Notes under the pieces: model-generated | Databases searched by the model: none | What the model was told of the DNA's origin: nothing | The model's input: the letters and a program-made list of their open reading frames with translations, nothing else | NCBI GenBank assembly: GCA_002375465.1 | Contig: DFLT01000008.1 | Coordinates: 101,687 to 165,686, forward strand | Reading direction: 5' to 3' | DNA length: 64,000 nucleotides | Origin: Alphaproteobacteria bacterium UBA3612 | Lineage (GTDB): Bacteria > Pseudomonadota > Alphaproteobacteria > Sphingomonadales > Sphingomonadaceae | Part shown: one piece after another, positions 1 through 12,200 of the stretch | Layout: every line of letters begins with the position of its first letter | Position numbering within the stretch: the stretch's first letter is position 1 | Translations under genes and position numbers: made by a program

Positions 1-18
1 GATAGCGACAACAGACCC

Positions 19-480
19 ATGCAAAACGCCAGTATTCTTTTCGTTTGTCTCGGTAATATCTGCCGTTCCCCGGTTGCCGAAGGGCTGCTGCGAAGCCGTG
101 CAGCGGCGGCAGGTATCGAGGTTCTGGTAGATTCCGCCGGCACGGGCGACTGGCATCTGGGTCAGCCGCCCCACGAGGGCGCGCAGGCCGTCGCCACCGC
201 GAATGGCCTGGACCTGTCCGGCCTTTGCGCGCGGCAGGTGACCGAACAGGACTGGTTCGATTTCACGCACCTGATCGCGCTCGACCGTTCCAATTTCCAG
301 GATTTGGAGGAACTGCGTCCGGCAAATGCCAAAGCCAGCCTGTCCATGTTGATGGATCATGCGGGGCGAGACGGGGAAGACGTGATCGATCCCTATGGCA
401 TGGAAGAGGCTGCGTTCAGCCAGATGTACGCACAGATCGACGAGGGTGTCGCGGGCCTCTTGCAGGCGCTTTCTCGCTAG
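19..480 (+). CDS. Low molecular weight protein-tyrosine phosphatase
   Basis: A cytoplasmic phosphatase of 153 residues, the usual family length. The active-site loop CX5R is CLGNICR at residues 10-16, followed by Ser17. The catalytic acid lies in DPYG (Asp124). In this family the cysteine attacks phosphotyrosine and the aspartate acts as general acid. Some members (Wzb/Etp type) dephosphorylate polysaccharide co-polymerase kinases, but no kinase is adjacent, so the substrate is unknown. The stop codon overlaps the stop of the convergent phosphodiesterase gene by two bases. Its upstream neighbours lie outside the window. Confidence 0.95.
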   Translation: MQNASILFVCLGNICRSPVAEGLLRSRAAAAGIEVLVDSAGTGDWHLGQPPHEGAQAVATANGLDLSGLCARQVTEQDWFDFTHLIALDRSNFQDLEELRPANAKASLSMLMDHAGRDGEDVIDPYGMEEAAFSQMYAQIDEGVAGLLQALSR

Positions 481-1025
481 AGCAGCGCGCCCTGAGCGAA
501 GGAATAGCGCGCGACGATATCGTAATGCGCGCCTTCATTGGTCAAATGGCTTTCGTAGAGGCAGAATTCATACGCCTCGAACGCAGGCAGCCGCAGATCG
601 CCATGACGGATCATGAAATCGTCGAGCGGCCCAGCGCCGTGGGAGAAGCGCGCGAGAGTGATGTGCGGCAGATAGGCGCGCGTATCGGGTTCCACGCCGA
701 TCAGCTGTAGCGCGCGGTCCACCTTGCGATGCAGGCGCTTCGCATCATCCGGCGGGGAAATCCGGGCGTAGAGCTGGTGCGGACGACCACGCCGGTCGAA
801 CAGTCCGACCCCGTCGATGGTGATCGTGGCGGGGCGGGTCAGGACCTGGGAAAGCGTATGGGCGATATCGTCGGCCTGCGCGGCGCTGCGCTCTCCCAGG
901 AAGCGCAGCGTCATGTGCAGCTGCTCCTCGTCCTGCCAGCGGGCGCCGATGACGCCGCCCATGACATCCATCAGCGCCTCCTTCACGTCGAAGGGTGGAT
1001 CTATGCCAACGAACAGGCGGTGCAT
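477..1025 (-). CDS. thpR: RNA 2',3'-cyclic phosphodiesterase (LigT/ThpR type)
   Basis: A 182-residue member of the 2H phosphoesterase superfamily. The two hallmark HxTx motifs are visible as HMTL (residues 37-40) and HITL (121-124), about 84 residues apart as expected for the two-lobed fold. Family members hydrolyse 2',3'-cyclic phosphate ends of RNA to 2'-phosphomonoesters and may ligate tRNA halves in vitro. It ends in a tail-to-tail overlap with the phosphatase gene and starts with ATG. The esterase gene lies about 58 bases upstream on the same strand, so the two may be cotranscribed. Confidence 0.93.
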   Translation of the reverse strand: MHRLFVGIDPPFDVKEALMDVMGGVIGARWQDEEQLHMTLRFLGERSAAQADDIAHTLSQVLTRPATITIDGVGLFDRRGRPHQLYARISPPDDAKRLHRKVDRALQLIGVEPDTRAYLPHITLARFSHGAGPLDDFMIRHGDLRLPAFEAYEFCLYESHLTNEGAHYDIVARYSFAQGALL

Positions 1026-1083
1026 GTGCCGGTCTTAGCGCCAGCTGAGGTGCGCGTCACCTGCGCGCCGGGCCGGAAATCGC

Positions 1084-1743
1084 CTAATTTAGCGCCTGCA
1101 CGACGCTGGGGGCGATGCCCTCTACGATGATTTTTACGCCCTCTGCATTGGGGTGCAGATAATCCTCCAGCAGATATTTCTGCCGCATTGCCACGCCCCG
1201 CAGGAAGAAGGGGTAAAGCGGCACATCGTGACGACGCGCAAGGAAGGGATAGATGCGGTTGAAATAGCGGAACCGCTCCTCGCCCACATTGGGGGTCGCC
1301 AGCATTCCTGCGATCAGCACGTCGATGCCGCGACGGTCTATCTCTTCAATGATGCCGTTCAGATTGCGCAGCGTCTGTTTGGGGTCGAGATTGCGTAACA
1401 TGTCATTGGCGCCCAGTTCCACGATGACAAGGTCCGGCTTCACCGGCAGATTGTCGAGCGTCCATCCGATGCGCTGTAGCCCGCCCCGGCTGGTATCGCC
1501 CGAAACGCCCGCGCCGATCACCCGCGCATCTATGCCGCGTTCGCCAAGTTCACGCTCCAGCTGCGGCGCGAAGCCGTCGCCCTGGTCGAGCTGATACCCG
1601 GCCATCAGGGAATCGCCGAACGCCAGAACCGTCTTTGTCTGCGCTAGAGCCGGCGCCGTCATCACAAATGCCAGAACCATCAGTGCCGCATGGACAAAGG
1701 CGCGGATGCCCCCATATGAGTGCGGCTTAAAATTTTCTGGCAC
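1084..1743 (-). CDS. tesA: Arylesterase / GDSL lysophospholipase (TesA type)
   Basis: An SGNH-fold hydrolase, probably periplasmic. The GDSL nucleophile is Ser45 (FGDSL), the block III Asn is in GANDM (Asn113), and the catalytic dyad is Asp194/His197 in DYLHPNAEG. A hydrophobic segment at residues 14-30 ends in an ALAQ signal-peptidase site near residue 34. The GTG start at 1743 gives a 219-residue protein. An internal ATG at 1680 gives a shorter, still plausible signal peptide. The gene is divergent from the ABC transporter pair. The same tesA/ybbA-ybbP arrangement occurs in E. coli, which supports the assignment. Confidence 0.9.
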   Translation of the reverse strand: MPENFKPHSYGGIRAFVHAALMVLAFVMTAPALAQTKTVLAFGDSLMAGYQLDQGDGFAPQLERELGERGIDARVIGAGVSGDTSRGGLQRIGWTLDNLPVKPDLVIVELGANDMLRNLDPKQTLRNLNGIIEEIDRRGIDVLIAGMLATPNVGEERFRYFNRIYPFLARRHDVPLYPFFLRGVAMRQKYLLEDYLHPNAEGVKIIVEGIAPSVVQALN

Positions 1744-1757
1744 GGGATCATTCCTTC

Positions 1758-2471
1758 ATGGCGAAACCGGATGGTGGTTCCGCGAACGATATTGTCATTG
1801 ATGCACTGAATGTCACCTTGACGCTGTCGGGCGCGGCCGGACCGGTCGAGATATTGAAGGGGGTCGATCTGAGCCTGCGGGCGGGGGGCAGCGTTGCTGT
1901 GCTGGGGCCGTCGGGCTCTGGCAAATCCTCCCTGATGGCAGTGCTGTCGGGCCTTGAGCGGGCGACATCCGGCACGATCCGCGTCGCCGGCGCGGAGTTC
2001 GGCAGTCTGTCGGAGGATCAGCTGGCGCGGGCGCGTCGCGGCCGCATCGGCATTGTCCTGCAAGCATTTCACCTGCTGCCTACGATGACCGCGCTGGAAA
2101 ATGTCGCCGTACCGTTGGAGCTGTCAGGGGCCAGCGATGCCTTTGAGCGGGCGGAGGCCGAACTGAGGGCCGTCGGGCTGGGCCATCGGCTGACCCATTA
2201 CCCCGCGCAATTGTCGGGCGGCGAACAGCAACGCGTGGCCATCGCGCGTGCTACTGCGCCGGGCCCGGCCATCCTGTTCGCGGACGAACCCACTGGCAAT
2301 CTAGACGGCACTACCGGCCATGAGATCATCGATCTGCTGTTCGACCGGCAGGCCGCGCAGGGAACGACGCTGCTGCTGGTGACGCATGATCCAGAGGTTG
2401 CGGTCCGTTGCGCGCGTATCGTCGAGATGAAGGATGGCCGCATCATTTCCGACCGCGAGCGTGCCAGTTGA
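1758..2471 (+). CDS. ybbA: ABC transporter ATPase (YbbA/LolD family)
   Basis: The ATPase half of a MacB/LolD-type ABC system, 237 residues. Walker A is GPSGSGKSS (residues 50-58), the ABC signature is LSGGEQQR (152-159), Walker B is ILFADE (172-177) and the H-loop histidine is His210. The coding end overlaps the start region of the permease gene, so the two are probably one complex. In E. coli this pair flanks tesA as here. The substrate is not established. LolD-like mechanotransmission of envelope lipids or lipoproteins is only an inference. Confidence 0.93.
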   Translation: MAKPDGGSANDIVIDALNVTLTLSGAAGPVEILKGVDLSLRAGGSVAVLGPSGSGKSSLMAVLSGLERATSGTIRVAGAEFGSLSEDQLARARRGRIGIVLQAFHLLPTMTALENVAVPLELSGASDAFERAEAELRAVGLGHRLTHYPAQLSGGEQQRVAIARATAPGPAILFADEPTGNLDGTTGHEIIDLLFDRQAAQGTTLLLVTHDPEVAVRCARIVEMKDGRIISDRERAS

Positions 2472-2511
2472 TGCGGCAAAAATGGATGCGTCCGCGCGGC
2501 AGGGCGGCGGC

Positions 2512-5007
2512 ATGACCAAGTGGCTGCCATTACGGCTGGCGCTGCGCGATTTGCGGGGCGGTCTGGGCGGCTTGCGCTTGCTGGCTATCTGTCTGTTTCT
2601 GGGTGTGGCGGCGATCGCAGGTGTCGGCAGTCTGTCATCCTCCATTGCCGCCGCGCTGGCAGCGCAGGGCCAGGCGATTTTGGGCGGTGACGTTGAGGTT
2701 CGCATTGCCCAGCGCCGTGCAACCGAGGAGGAGCGCCAATCCTTCGCCGCAGAGGGAGCCGTGGCCGAGGTCGTGCAGATGCGGGCCAATGTCTCCACCG
2801 ACGAAGAGTCGATGATCGGCGAGCTGAAAGCGGTCGATGACGCATATCCGCTTTACGGCGAATTTACGCTGGTGGGAGGCGGCAGCCTTCAATCTGCGCT
2901 GCAAGAAGGAGTGCTGATCGGACGCCAGGCAAGTGAGAAGCTGGGCGTCGGCGTTGGAGATTTCGTGCGGATCGGTCTGACGCAATTGCCGGTATCGGGC
3001 GTTCTGGATCAGGAGCCTGATAAGGTTGCGGAGGGCTTCGTCCTGGGGCCCACATTGCTGATAAATCAGGCGCGGCTGACGCAGACTCAGCTGGAGCGGC
3101 CGGGCAGCCTTTATCGCGTGCATTACCGCATCCGGACGCCCGAGACAGCCGACCCGGAAGCGGTCGCGACGCGTCTGGAAGAGGCTTTCCCTGAATCAGG
3201 CTTTCGTGTGCAGGATCGCACAAATGCAGCCCCCGGCGCACGCCGTTTCATCCTGAATACCGGGCAGTTTCTGACCATGGTGGGCCTTACCAGCCTGCTG
3301 GTCGCGGGCGTCGGCGTGGCGAGCGGGGTCGGTTCTTACCTGGCGTCCAAGACGCGATCCATCGCCAGCCTGAAAAGCATCGGCGCGGATTCGGGCACGA
3401 TCTTTGCCATTTATCTGATCCAGATCGGGATCGTCGCTTTGGCGGCGGTAATGGCGGGCGCCATTGTCGGTGCGTTGGTGCCGGGAATCGTCGGCCAGAT
3501 TGCCGGTGACGCGCTGCCGGTGCCGCCGCGCGCGGGCATATATCCCCTGCCGCTGTTGAGTGCCGCCGTTTATGGCCTGCTCGCCGCGACGGTTTTTGCG
3601 CTCGTACCGCTAACCCGGGCGCGGGATGTGCCGGCGGCCCGCCTGTTCCGAGTCGGCGTTGAAACGATGCAAAGGCCGCCGGCGCGCGTCGTCGCCATCA
3701 TCGCCGCCGCCGCACTGATCATTGCGGCCCTCGCGGTTGTGCAGGCGCGCGAGCCCCTGTTCGCCGCCGGATTCCTCGCCGCGGCGGTTGCCGTCCTGAT
3801 CATTCTTGGCCTGCTGGCCAGCCTGATTACAGCCGCAGCCCGCCGGGTGCCGCGCCCGCGTCAGCCGCTCCTCAGGCTGGCGCTTGCCAATCTGACGCGG
3901 CCGGGCGGGATGACCAGGGAGCTGACGGTGGCCCTTGGGCTCGGCCTGACATTGTTCGCGACGCTGGCGGTCATCGAAACCAATCTTGGACGGCAGATCG
4001 AGCAGACGATCCCGGCCGAGGCGCCGAGCCATTTCATTCTCGACATCCCCTCTGGCGAGGCCCCTGAATTCCGGGCGGTCGTGGAAGGCGCCGCCGAAGG
4101 TGCGGGTGTTCGCATCGTTCCCAGCCTGCGCGGTCCGGTCACGATGCTGAACGATGTCAGGGTTGCCGATATGGAAGAAATTCCGGAAGGCGGCTGGATC
4201 CTGCGCGGCGATCGTGGCCTGACCTATGCCGCCGATCTGCCCGAAGGAAACCGCGTGGTTGCAGGCGACTGGTGGCCGAAGGATTATGACGGCCCGCAAC
4301 TCGTGGCCATGGACGCGGAGATTGCGGAAAATCTCAGCCTGGCGGTCGGTGATCGCATTACGGTGACGATACTCGGCCTGCCACTGGAGGCAAGGATCGC
4401 CAATCTGCGCGAGATCGACTGGCGCTCCATGGGGTTCAACTTTGGGCTGGTTTATTCTCCGGGGCCGATCGAAAACGCACCGCACAGCTTCATGGCGACA
4501 ATCCGTGCGCCGGACAGCGCCGATCGAGCCCTGTCGGAGGCATTGGGCCAGGCATTTCCAAGTGCGAGTGTGATCCGGGTCCGCGATGTGGTCGACAGTG
4601 CCGAGGCACTGCTGGGGCAATTGACCACAGCCATACGCGCATCCGCCGCCGTTGCCATTCTGGCGGGCATTGCCGTTCTGATCGGTGCCATCGCTGCCGC
4701 GCGCCGTGCCCGCACCTATGATGCCGTCATGCTGAAGGTTCTGGGCGCGACCCGGACGCAGGTGCTGATCGCATTCCTGATTGAGTTCGTCCTACTGGCC
4801 GTCACCGTCTCTGTCCTGGCACTAAGCCTCGGGGTGATGGGGGGGTGGTACGTCGTGACGCAGGTGTTCGAGCTGGACTGGTTACCCGAATGGGCGCCGG
4901 TATTAGGGATTACCGCAGCCGGTGCCATCACGGTTATCATGTTCAGCCTGATCGGGTCATGGCAGTCGCTGCGTGTTCGTCCGGCGCAGGCGCTGAGAAC
5001 CCTATAG
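2512..5007 (+). CDS. ybbP: FtsX-like ABC transporter permease (YbbP type)
   Basis: A large inner-membrane permease of about 831 residues with two FtsX-type modules: one transmembrane helix near the N-terminus, a long extracytoplasmic domain, helices around the middle, a second extracytoplasmic domain, and three C-terminal helices. Conserved FtsX patterns include SIASLKSIGA and MLKVLGATR. The frame is open back to an ATG at 2434, with another ATG at 2482. ATG 2512 is preferred because an AGGGCGG stretch lies just upstream and the protein then starts at the conserved LRLALRDLR segment. It works with the preceding ATPase. No periplasmic adaptor gene is adjacent. Confidence 0.9.
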   Translation: MTKWLPLRLALRDLRGGLGGLRLLAICLFLGVAAIAGVGSLSSSIAAALAAQGQAILGGDVEVRIAQRRATEEERQSFAAEGAVAEVVQMRANVSTDEESMIGELKAVDDAYPLYGEFTLVGGGSLQSALQEGVLIGRQASEKLGVGVGDFVRIGLTQLPVSGVLDQEPDKVAEGFVLGPTLLINQARLTQTQLERPGSLYRVHYRIRTPETADPEAVATRLEEAFPESGFRVQDRTNAAPGARRFILNTGQFLTMVGLTSLLVAGVGVASGVGSYLASKTRSIASLKSIGADSGTIFAIYLIQIGIVALAAVMAGAIVGALVPGIVGQIAGDALPVPPRAGIYPLPLLSAAVYGLLAATVFALVPLTRARDVPAARLFRVGVETMQRPPARVVAIIAAAALIIAALAVVQAREPLFAAGFLAAAVAVLIILGLLASLITAAARRVPRPRQPLLRLALANLTRPGGMTRELTVALGLGLTLFATLAVIETNLGRQIEQTIPAEAPSHFILDIPSGEAPEFRAVVEGAAEGAGVRIVPSLRGPVTMLNDVRVADMEEIPEGGWILRGDRGLTYAADLPEGNRVVAGDWWPKDYDGPQLVAMDAEIAENLSLAVGDRITVTILGLPLEARIANLREIDWRSMGFNFGLVYSPGPIENAPHSFMATIRAPDSADRALSEALGQAFPSASVIRVRDVVDSAEALLGQLTTAIRASAAVAILAGIAVLIGAIAAARRARTYDAVMLKVLGATRTQVLIAFLIEFVLLAVTVSVLALSLGVMGGWYVVTQVFELDWLPEWAPVLGITAAGAITVIMFSLIGSWQSLRVRPAQALRTL

Positions 5008-5016
5008 CGGTTTTGC

Positions 5017-5046
5017 TTGAAATTGGAGTGTCGCGACCCCACAATA
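5017..5046 (+). promoter_or_regulatory. Candidate sigma-70 promoter for the Bax-inhibitor-1 gene
   Basis: TTGAAA at 5017-5022 and ACAATA at 5041-5046 are separated by 18 bases. They lie 56-85 bases upstream of the start codon, just after the end of the permease gene. Found by eye only. Confidence 0.35.
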
Positions 5047-5101
5047 CACCCATGAGCGTCGCGCCTATCGCGCGCGCACGATTGGGAGAGAGTACAGAGC
5101 G

Positions 5102-5848
5102 ATGGTAAACCGTACCGATCCTCGTTTCACCGTCCGCCAGCATGGCGCATCCGCGACCGCGGTACCGCGCGCCGGCGGGGCCAGCTATGATGCGGGCCTC
5201 AGGAAGTACATGCTGTCGGTCTATAATTACATGGCGTCCGGCGTCCTGCTGACCGGCCTCGTCGCGTTTCTGTTCGCGCAGAGCGGTATGGCCGAGCAGC
5301 TGTTCTATTCCGGCGGCATTCTGCGCTGGGTCGTGATGCTGGCTCCGCTGGGCTTTGTCCTGGCGCTCAGCTTTGGCCTGAACAGAATGTCGACATTCGC
5401 CGCGCAAGCCACCTTCTGGGGCTTTGCGACGGTGATGGGCGTCAGCATTTCGTATATCTTCCTGGCCTATACGAACACGTCGATTGCGCAGGTCTTCTTT
5501 GCCACGGCAGCTGCCTTTGCTGGCCTTAGCCTGTGGGGTTACACCACGAAGAAAGATCTGAGCGGGATGGGCACGTTCCTGATCATGGGTGTGATCGGTA
5601 TCCTGGTCGCATCACTGATCAACATCTTCGTCGGATCGTCGGTCCTGCAACTGGCCATTTCGATCCTTGGCGTGCTGATCTTCGCCGGCCTGACGGCGTA
5701 TGATACGCAGAAGATCAAGAACATCTACTTCCAGGTCGCAGGCACCGATTTCATGGGCAAGTCCATCGTGATGGGCGCCCTGACCCTCTACCTCGACTTC
5801 ATCAACATGTTCCTGTTCCTGCTGCAATTGTTCGGCAACCGCGAATAG
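5102..5848 (+). CDS. Bax inhibitor-1/YccA family membrane protein
   Basis: A 248-residue polytopic inner-membrane protein with about seven hydrophobic helices after a polar N-terminus of roughly 40 residues. The family pattern TAYDTQKIK is present near residues 199-207, and the acidic residues conserved in the BsYetJ/YccA family fall in that C-terminal part. Family members are pH-sensitive calcium leak channels or interact with FtsH; which applies here is unknown. GGGAGAG lies about 12-18 bases before ATG 5102. The gene ends in an intrinsic terminator and stands alone. Confidence 0.93.
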   Translation: MVNRTDPRFTVRQHGASATAVPRAGGASYDAGLRKYMLSVYNYMASGVLLTGLVAFLFAQSGMAEQLFYSGGILRWVVMLAPLGFVLALSFGLNRMSTFAAQATFWGFATVMGVSISYIFLAYTNTSIAQVFFATAAAFAGLSLWGYTTKKDLSGMGTFLIMGVIGILVASLINIFVGSSVLQLAISILGVLIFAGLTAYDTQKIKNIYFQVAGTDFMGKSIVMGALTLYLDFINMFLFLLQLFGNRE

Positions 5849-5888
5849 ATCAGGAGGGGCGTGAGCGCCCGATCCGATCGGACTTGAG

Positions 5889-5924
5889 AGGTCCGGCAAG
5901 GGAAACCTTGCCGGACCTTTTTTA
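5889..5924 (+). terminator. Rho-independent terminator after the Bax-inhibitor gene
   Basis: A perfect 13-base-pair stem (aggtccggcaagg, 5889-5901, pairing with 5906-5918) closes a GAAA tetraloop and is followed by a run of T. This is the clearest terminator in the window. Confidence 0.92.
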
Positions 5925-6320
5925 TGTGTGGCCCAGATCTGCGGACATCGCGGGAATGCCGTGTGCTGGTGACGCGTTTAATCTGTCGGCAAGGCACCAA
6001 TGCCCAAGAGACGGCAGACGCCAGGAGCCGTTCTGCGCGCGCACATCGGCACGGATAAGAGATTACTCACGAAAACCGCTGCCTGAGGGGCGAGCATCGA
6101 AGCTGACCTGAACGACGGCTGGAGGGTGTCGCGTGTCTTTTCAGCTAGAGGAGCTTTCCAACCGGGCGACCGCCATTTGCAGGTGGAGACGATAGCAGGG
6201 TCGCTTGGTGGTGCGGAACAGCACGAGCGGCCGCTGCCTTAATCGTCCGGTGCGGACGCGCGTCAGTGGCGTCAGGCGACGGGAGTGCCGATCATCCGCC
6301 GGCGCCGCGCTGGGCGCAGC
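5925..6320. other. Non-coding gap, nothing recognised
   Basis: About 400 bases between the terminator and the small coiled-coil gene. No reading frame here looks like a real protein, and no tRNA, SRP RNA, RNase P or tmRNA signature was recognised. Several GC-rich partly self-complementary stretches are present, so an unrecognised small RNA cannot be excluded. Confidence 0.5.
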
Positions 6321-6762
6321 CTATTGACCCAGTGCCTCGCTAATTGCGTTGCCGGCCATTTCCGTGGTCAGTTGCGCCATTCGCCCGCCCAATTGCCGCA
6401 TCTGCGATTCGATTGCCGCGCGTTCTGCGCCGCGTGCATCCTCATGCTCGTCGGCGAGCTTTTCGAGCTGGTCAGCAAGACGTTCCATCTCAAGCTCGAA
6501 CGCATCCGAGCTTGCTTCGAAGGCGCCGCTGCCGTTGGCAAGGCGCCCATCCATGTTCTGCATCCGGTCGCGGACGGCATCGACCTCGACGCGCACATCG
6601 GCACGTTCGTGCGGGACGTGCAGACCGAAATCGTCGCCGGAAGAATGCCAGACCAGTCCAGCGCGGGAATCGCGATCGAACAGATTATCGATCTGTGACA
6701 CGCCGATCAGCGCGGCGACGGCACCGGCGACGAGGCCGGTGCGTTTCCAGTCTATTCCGTCA

Positions 6763-6770
<8 letters not shown>
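6321..6770 (-). CDS. Membrane-anchored coiled-coil protein coupled to clpA
   Basis: No known family recognised. The start chosen is ATG 6770, whose reading frame overlaps the clpA stop codon by 8 bases, so translation is probably coupled. The 149-residue product has a hydrophobic segment near residues 12-27 (LVAGAVAALIGVSQI) with a short positively charged N-terminus. A region rich in charged heptad-like stretches follows, from about residue 55 to 135 (for example LEMERLADQLEKLADEHEDA), that should form a coiled coil. It is likely an inner-membrane protein with its coiled coil outside the membrane or facing the cytoplasm; topology is uncertain. The coupling suggests a role connected with ClpA, but this is inference. 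Confidence 0.72.
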
Positions 6771-9132
<2,362 letters not shown>

Positions 9133-9189
9133 ATAAGGTTCCTCATCCCAGGAACCGGCCGCGCCAGTGCGGCGGCCCCGCTTGTCCAG

Positions 9190-9218
9190 TAGATTTGCAC
9201 GGTGCGCGTAAACGTCAA
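9190..9218 (-). promoter_or_regulatory. Candidate sigma-70 promoter of clpA
   Basis: On the minus strand TTGACG (9218-9213) and AATCTA (9195-9190) are separated by exactly 17 bases, 58 bases or more upstream of the clpA start. No clear heat-shock sigma-32 consensus was seen. Confidence 0.5.
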
Positions 9219-9286
9219 GTGCATATGGGACGGAACGTGTAAGGATTTACGCTGCTTCTATCCCGCCGGGATGGGATCGCGATCCG

Positions 9287-12200
9287 CTAGCCCGGGTCTC
9301 CATAGCCGCCGCCGCCTGGTGTTTCGATCAGGAAGGCGTCGCCGCGCGCCAGCGATGCGCTGCCCGTGCTGCCGATGGTTTCTATCGTACCATCGGCGCG
9401 CTCGACCCGGGCCGTACCTGGCAGGGCGTCTCCGCCACCGAAGAGGCCAAAGGGTGCTACACGCCTGCGGTTTGCCAGCAGGTTCGCCTCCACCGCTTTG
9501 CGGAACCGCAGACGGCGAACGACCCCGTCTCCGCCCTTGTGAAGGCCAGCGCCGCCCGAACCCCGTCGAATGGAAAATTCCTCCAGCACGACGGGAAAGC
9601 GCGTCTCCAGGATTTCGGGATCGGTCAGGCGGCTGTTGGTCATATGCGTTTGCACCGCGTCGGCGCCGTCAAAGTCGGCGCCTGCTCCCGATCCGCCCGC
9701 TATGGTTTCATAATATTGGTAGGAATCATTGCCGAAGGTGAAATTGTTCATCGTGCCCTGTGCCGCCGCCATCGCGCCCAGCGCGCCGAACAGCGCGTCG
9801 CAAATGACCTGGCTGGTTTCGACATTGCCGGCGACCACCGCGGCGGGAGGGCGCGGGTTCAGCATCGACCCCTCGGGAACGTGAATTTCGACCGGCCGCA
9901 GGCAGCCGTCATTCATCGGTATATCCTCATCGAGCAGCGTCCGGACGACATACAGGACGGCGGCCCGAACGACCGCGTAGGGCGCGTTGAAATTTCCATC
10001 CAATTGGGGCGAGGTGCCGGTAAAGTCCACGCTTGCGCGGTCCCCCTCTATATCGACCCTCACTTCAACCGCGGCCCCCTGGTCGAGCTCGTAGCGCATA
10101 TGGCCGCCGCTGATCCGGCCAAGCAGGCGGCGGACGGCCGCCTCTGCCTGGTCCTGCACATGTTCCATATAGGCGTCGACGACACCGCGCCCGTAATCGG
10201 CTGCGATGCGACGCAGCTGTTCGGCGCCGCGCGCGCAGGCGGCAATCTGCGCCTTCAGGTCGGCAATGTTCTGATCGGGGTTTCGTGCCGGATGAGGGCC
10301 GGAGCCGAGCAGTGCGCGGACCTCGCCATCCTGAAACGCGCCATTGGTCACGATGCGTACATTGTCGAACAATATGCCCTCTTCCGCGATCGTGCGGCTG
10401 CCCGGCGGCATCGACCCGGGGGCGATACCGCCAATGTCCGCATGATGACCACGCGCGGCCACCCAATAGGCGGGGGCGTCATCTTCCGGACGCAGGAAAA
10501 CCGGCATGATCACCGTAATGTCGGGCAGGTGCGTGCCGCCAGCATAAGGATCGTTCAGCGCATAGACGTCGCCGGGGCGAACGCCATTGCCGCTCCTTTC
10601 GCGGACCGCAGCCACGCTGGCGCCCATGGAACCCAGATGGACGGGCATGTGCGGCGCATTGGCGATCAAGGCGCCCTTTGCGTCGAACAATGCACAGCTG
10701 AAATCCAGCCGCTCGCGAATATTGACGCTGGAGGCAGAACGCTGCAGCGCCGCGCCCATCTCCTCGGCAATAGCCATGAACAGGCCATTGAATATCTCCA
10801 GGCGGACAGGGTCCGGCGAAGCCACTGCCTGCGTTTCGCCGCCGGATGAAGAATCGAGAGCGCGGGGGGCGTGTCTGTCGCTCTCGGCGATGTTGTCCGC
10901 CGATCCGGTGCGCTCAAGAATTAGATTGCCGAGCCGGTCGACCTGCGCCGTCCAACCGGGTTCCACCATGGTCGTCGATACGCTGTCGAAGATCAGCGAA
11001 GGACCGCAAACCGAAAACCCGCCCGCCAGGGTGCTTCGGTCGTAAAGCGGCATCGGCGCCCCTGCATAGTTTGTTTGTCCGATGGGTTCGCCGGAACTGT
11101 CCGGCAGATCTACTTTGTTCTCTCGCCCCGACCCGGTCGCGGCAATTGCATCCACGCGGATCATCTCGACGATCAGTGGCGCATCGCCGACAAAGCCGAA
11201 TTGCGCGCGGTGAGCATCCTCGAATGCAGCGCGCATTTCGGTGGTCGATGCAAAGGCAAGTTCTATGGCGTGGTCGGTACCTTCGTAGCGCAAAAATACC
11301 CGCGTCTCGGTCCGCGGCTCGGTCTCTGTGCCGCGCGCCTCTCCCAATTCGTCGAGGGCGGCGGCGGCGAGCGTCTGCCGCGCATTCGTGATGGCGTCCT
11401 GATCCTCCAGCGGAATGCCCAGCGTCCTGCCGCGCGATGCCCGCCGGTCGGCCAGGCCCATGCCATAGGCGCTGAGCACGCCGGCATGCTGGTGGATCAT
11501 GACGCGTTTCATGCCCAGCGCGTCGGCAACCAGACAGGCATGCTGTCCGCCTGCGCCACCGAAGCAGGCGAGGGTATAGCGCGTGACGTCGCGTCCGCGC
11601 CCGACGCTGATACGCTTGATCGCATTCGCCATATTGGAGACCGCAATGTCGATCAGGCCCCGTGCAGCATCCTCTGCCGCCATGCGCTGACCCGTCGCGG
11701 CCTCCATCTCGTCGAGGAGGCTGGTCATTCGACGCTCCGATGCGGCGCGGTCGAGCGGCTGATCGCCGGTTTCGCCGAACACATGCGGGAAGTGGTCCGG
11801 CTGTACCTTGCCCAGGATCAGATTGCAGTCGCTGATGGTCATGGGACCGCCCCGCCGATAGCAGGCCGGGCCGGGTACCGCCCCCGCGCTCTCAGGGCCG
11901 ACCAGCAGGCGCACGCCATCGAAGCGGCAGACGGAACCGCCGCCCGCCGCCACTGTGTGGATCGCCATCATCGGTGCGCGAATGCGGGCGCCGGCCACTT
12001 GGGTTTCGTGGCTTAGCTCATATTCGCCGGCATAATGCGACACGTCCGTCGACGTGCCGCCCATGTCGAAGCCGATTATCTGATCGAAACCCGCAGCTTC
12101 GGCCGTCTTTGCCATGCCGACGATGCCGCCTGCAGGGCCGGACAGGATCGCATCCTTGCCGCGAAACCGGCCGGGCTCGGACAGACCGCCATTGGATTGC

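Noticed and set aside
3610..4620. 336-residue open frame on the minus strand
   Set aside because: Antisense to the FtsX-like permease, low complexity and His/Arg rich.
5008..5101. ybhL-type RNA motif before the Bax-inhibitor gene
   Set aside because: The family context is suggestive, but I could not match the motif with confidence.
9539..10849. 436-residue open frame on the plus strand
   Set aside because: Antisense shadow of the 5-oxoprolinase gene.
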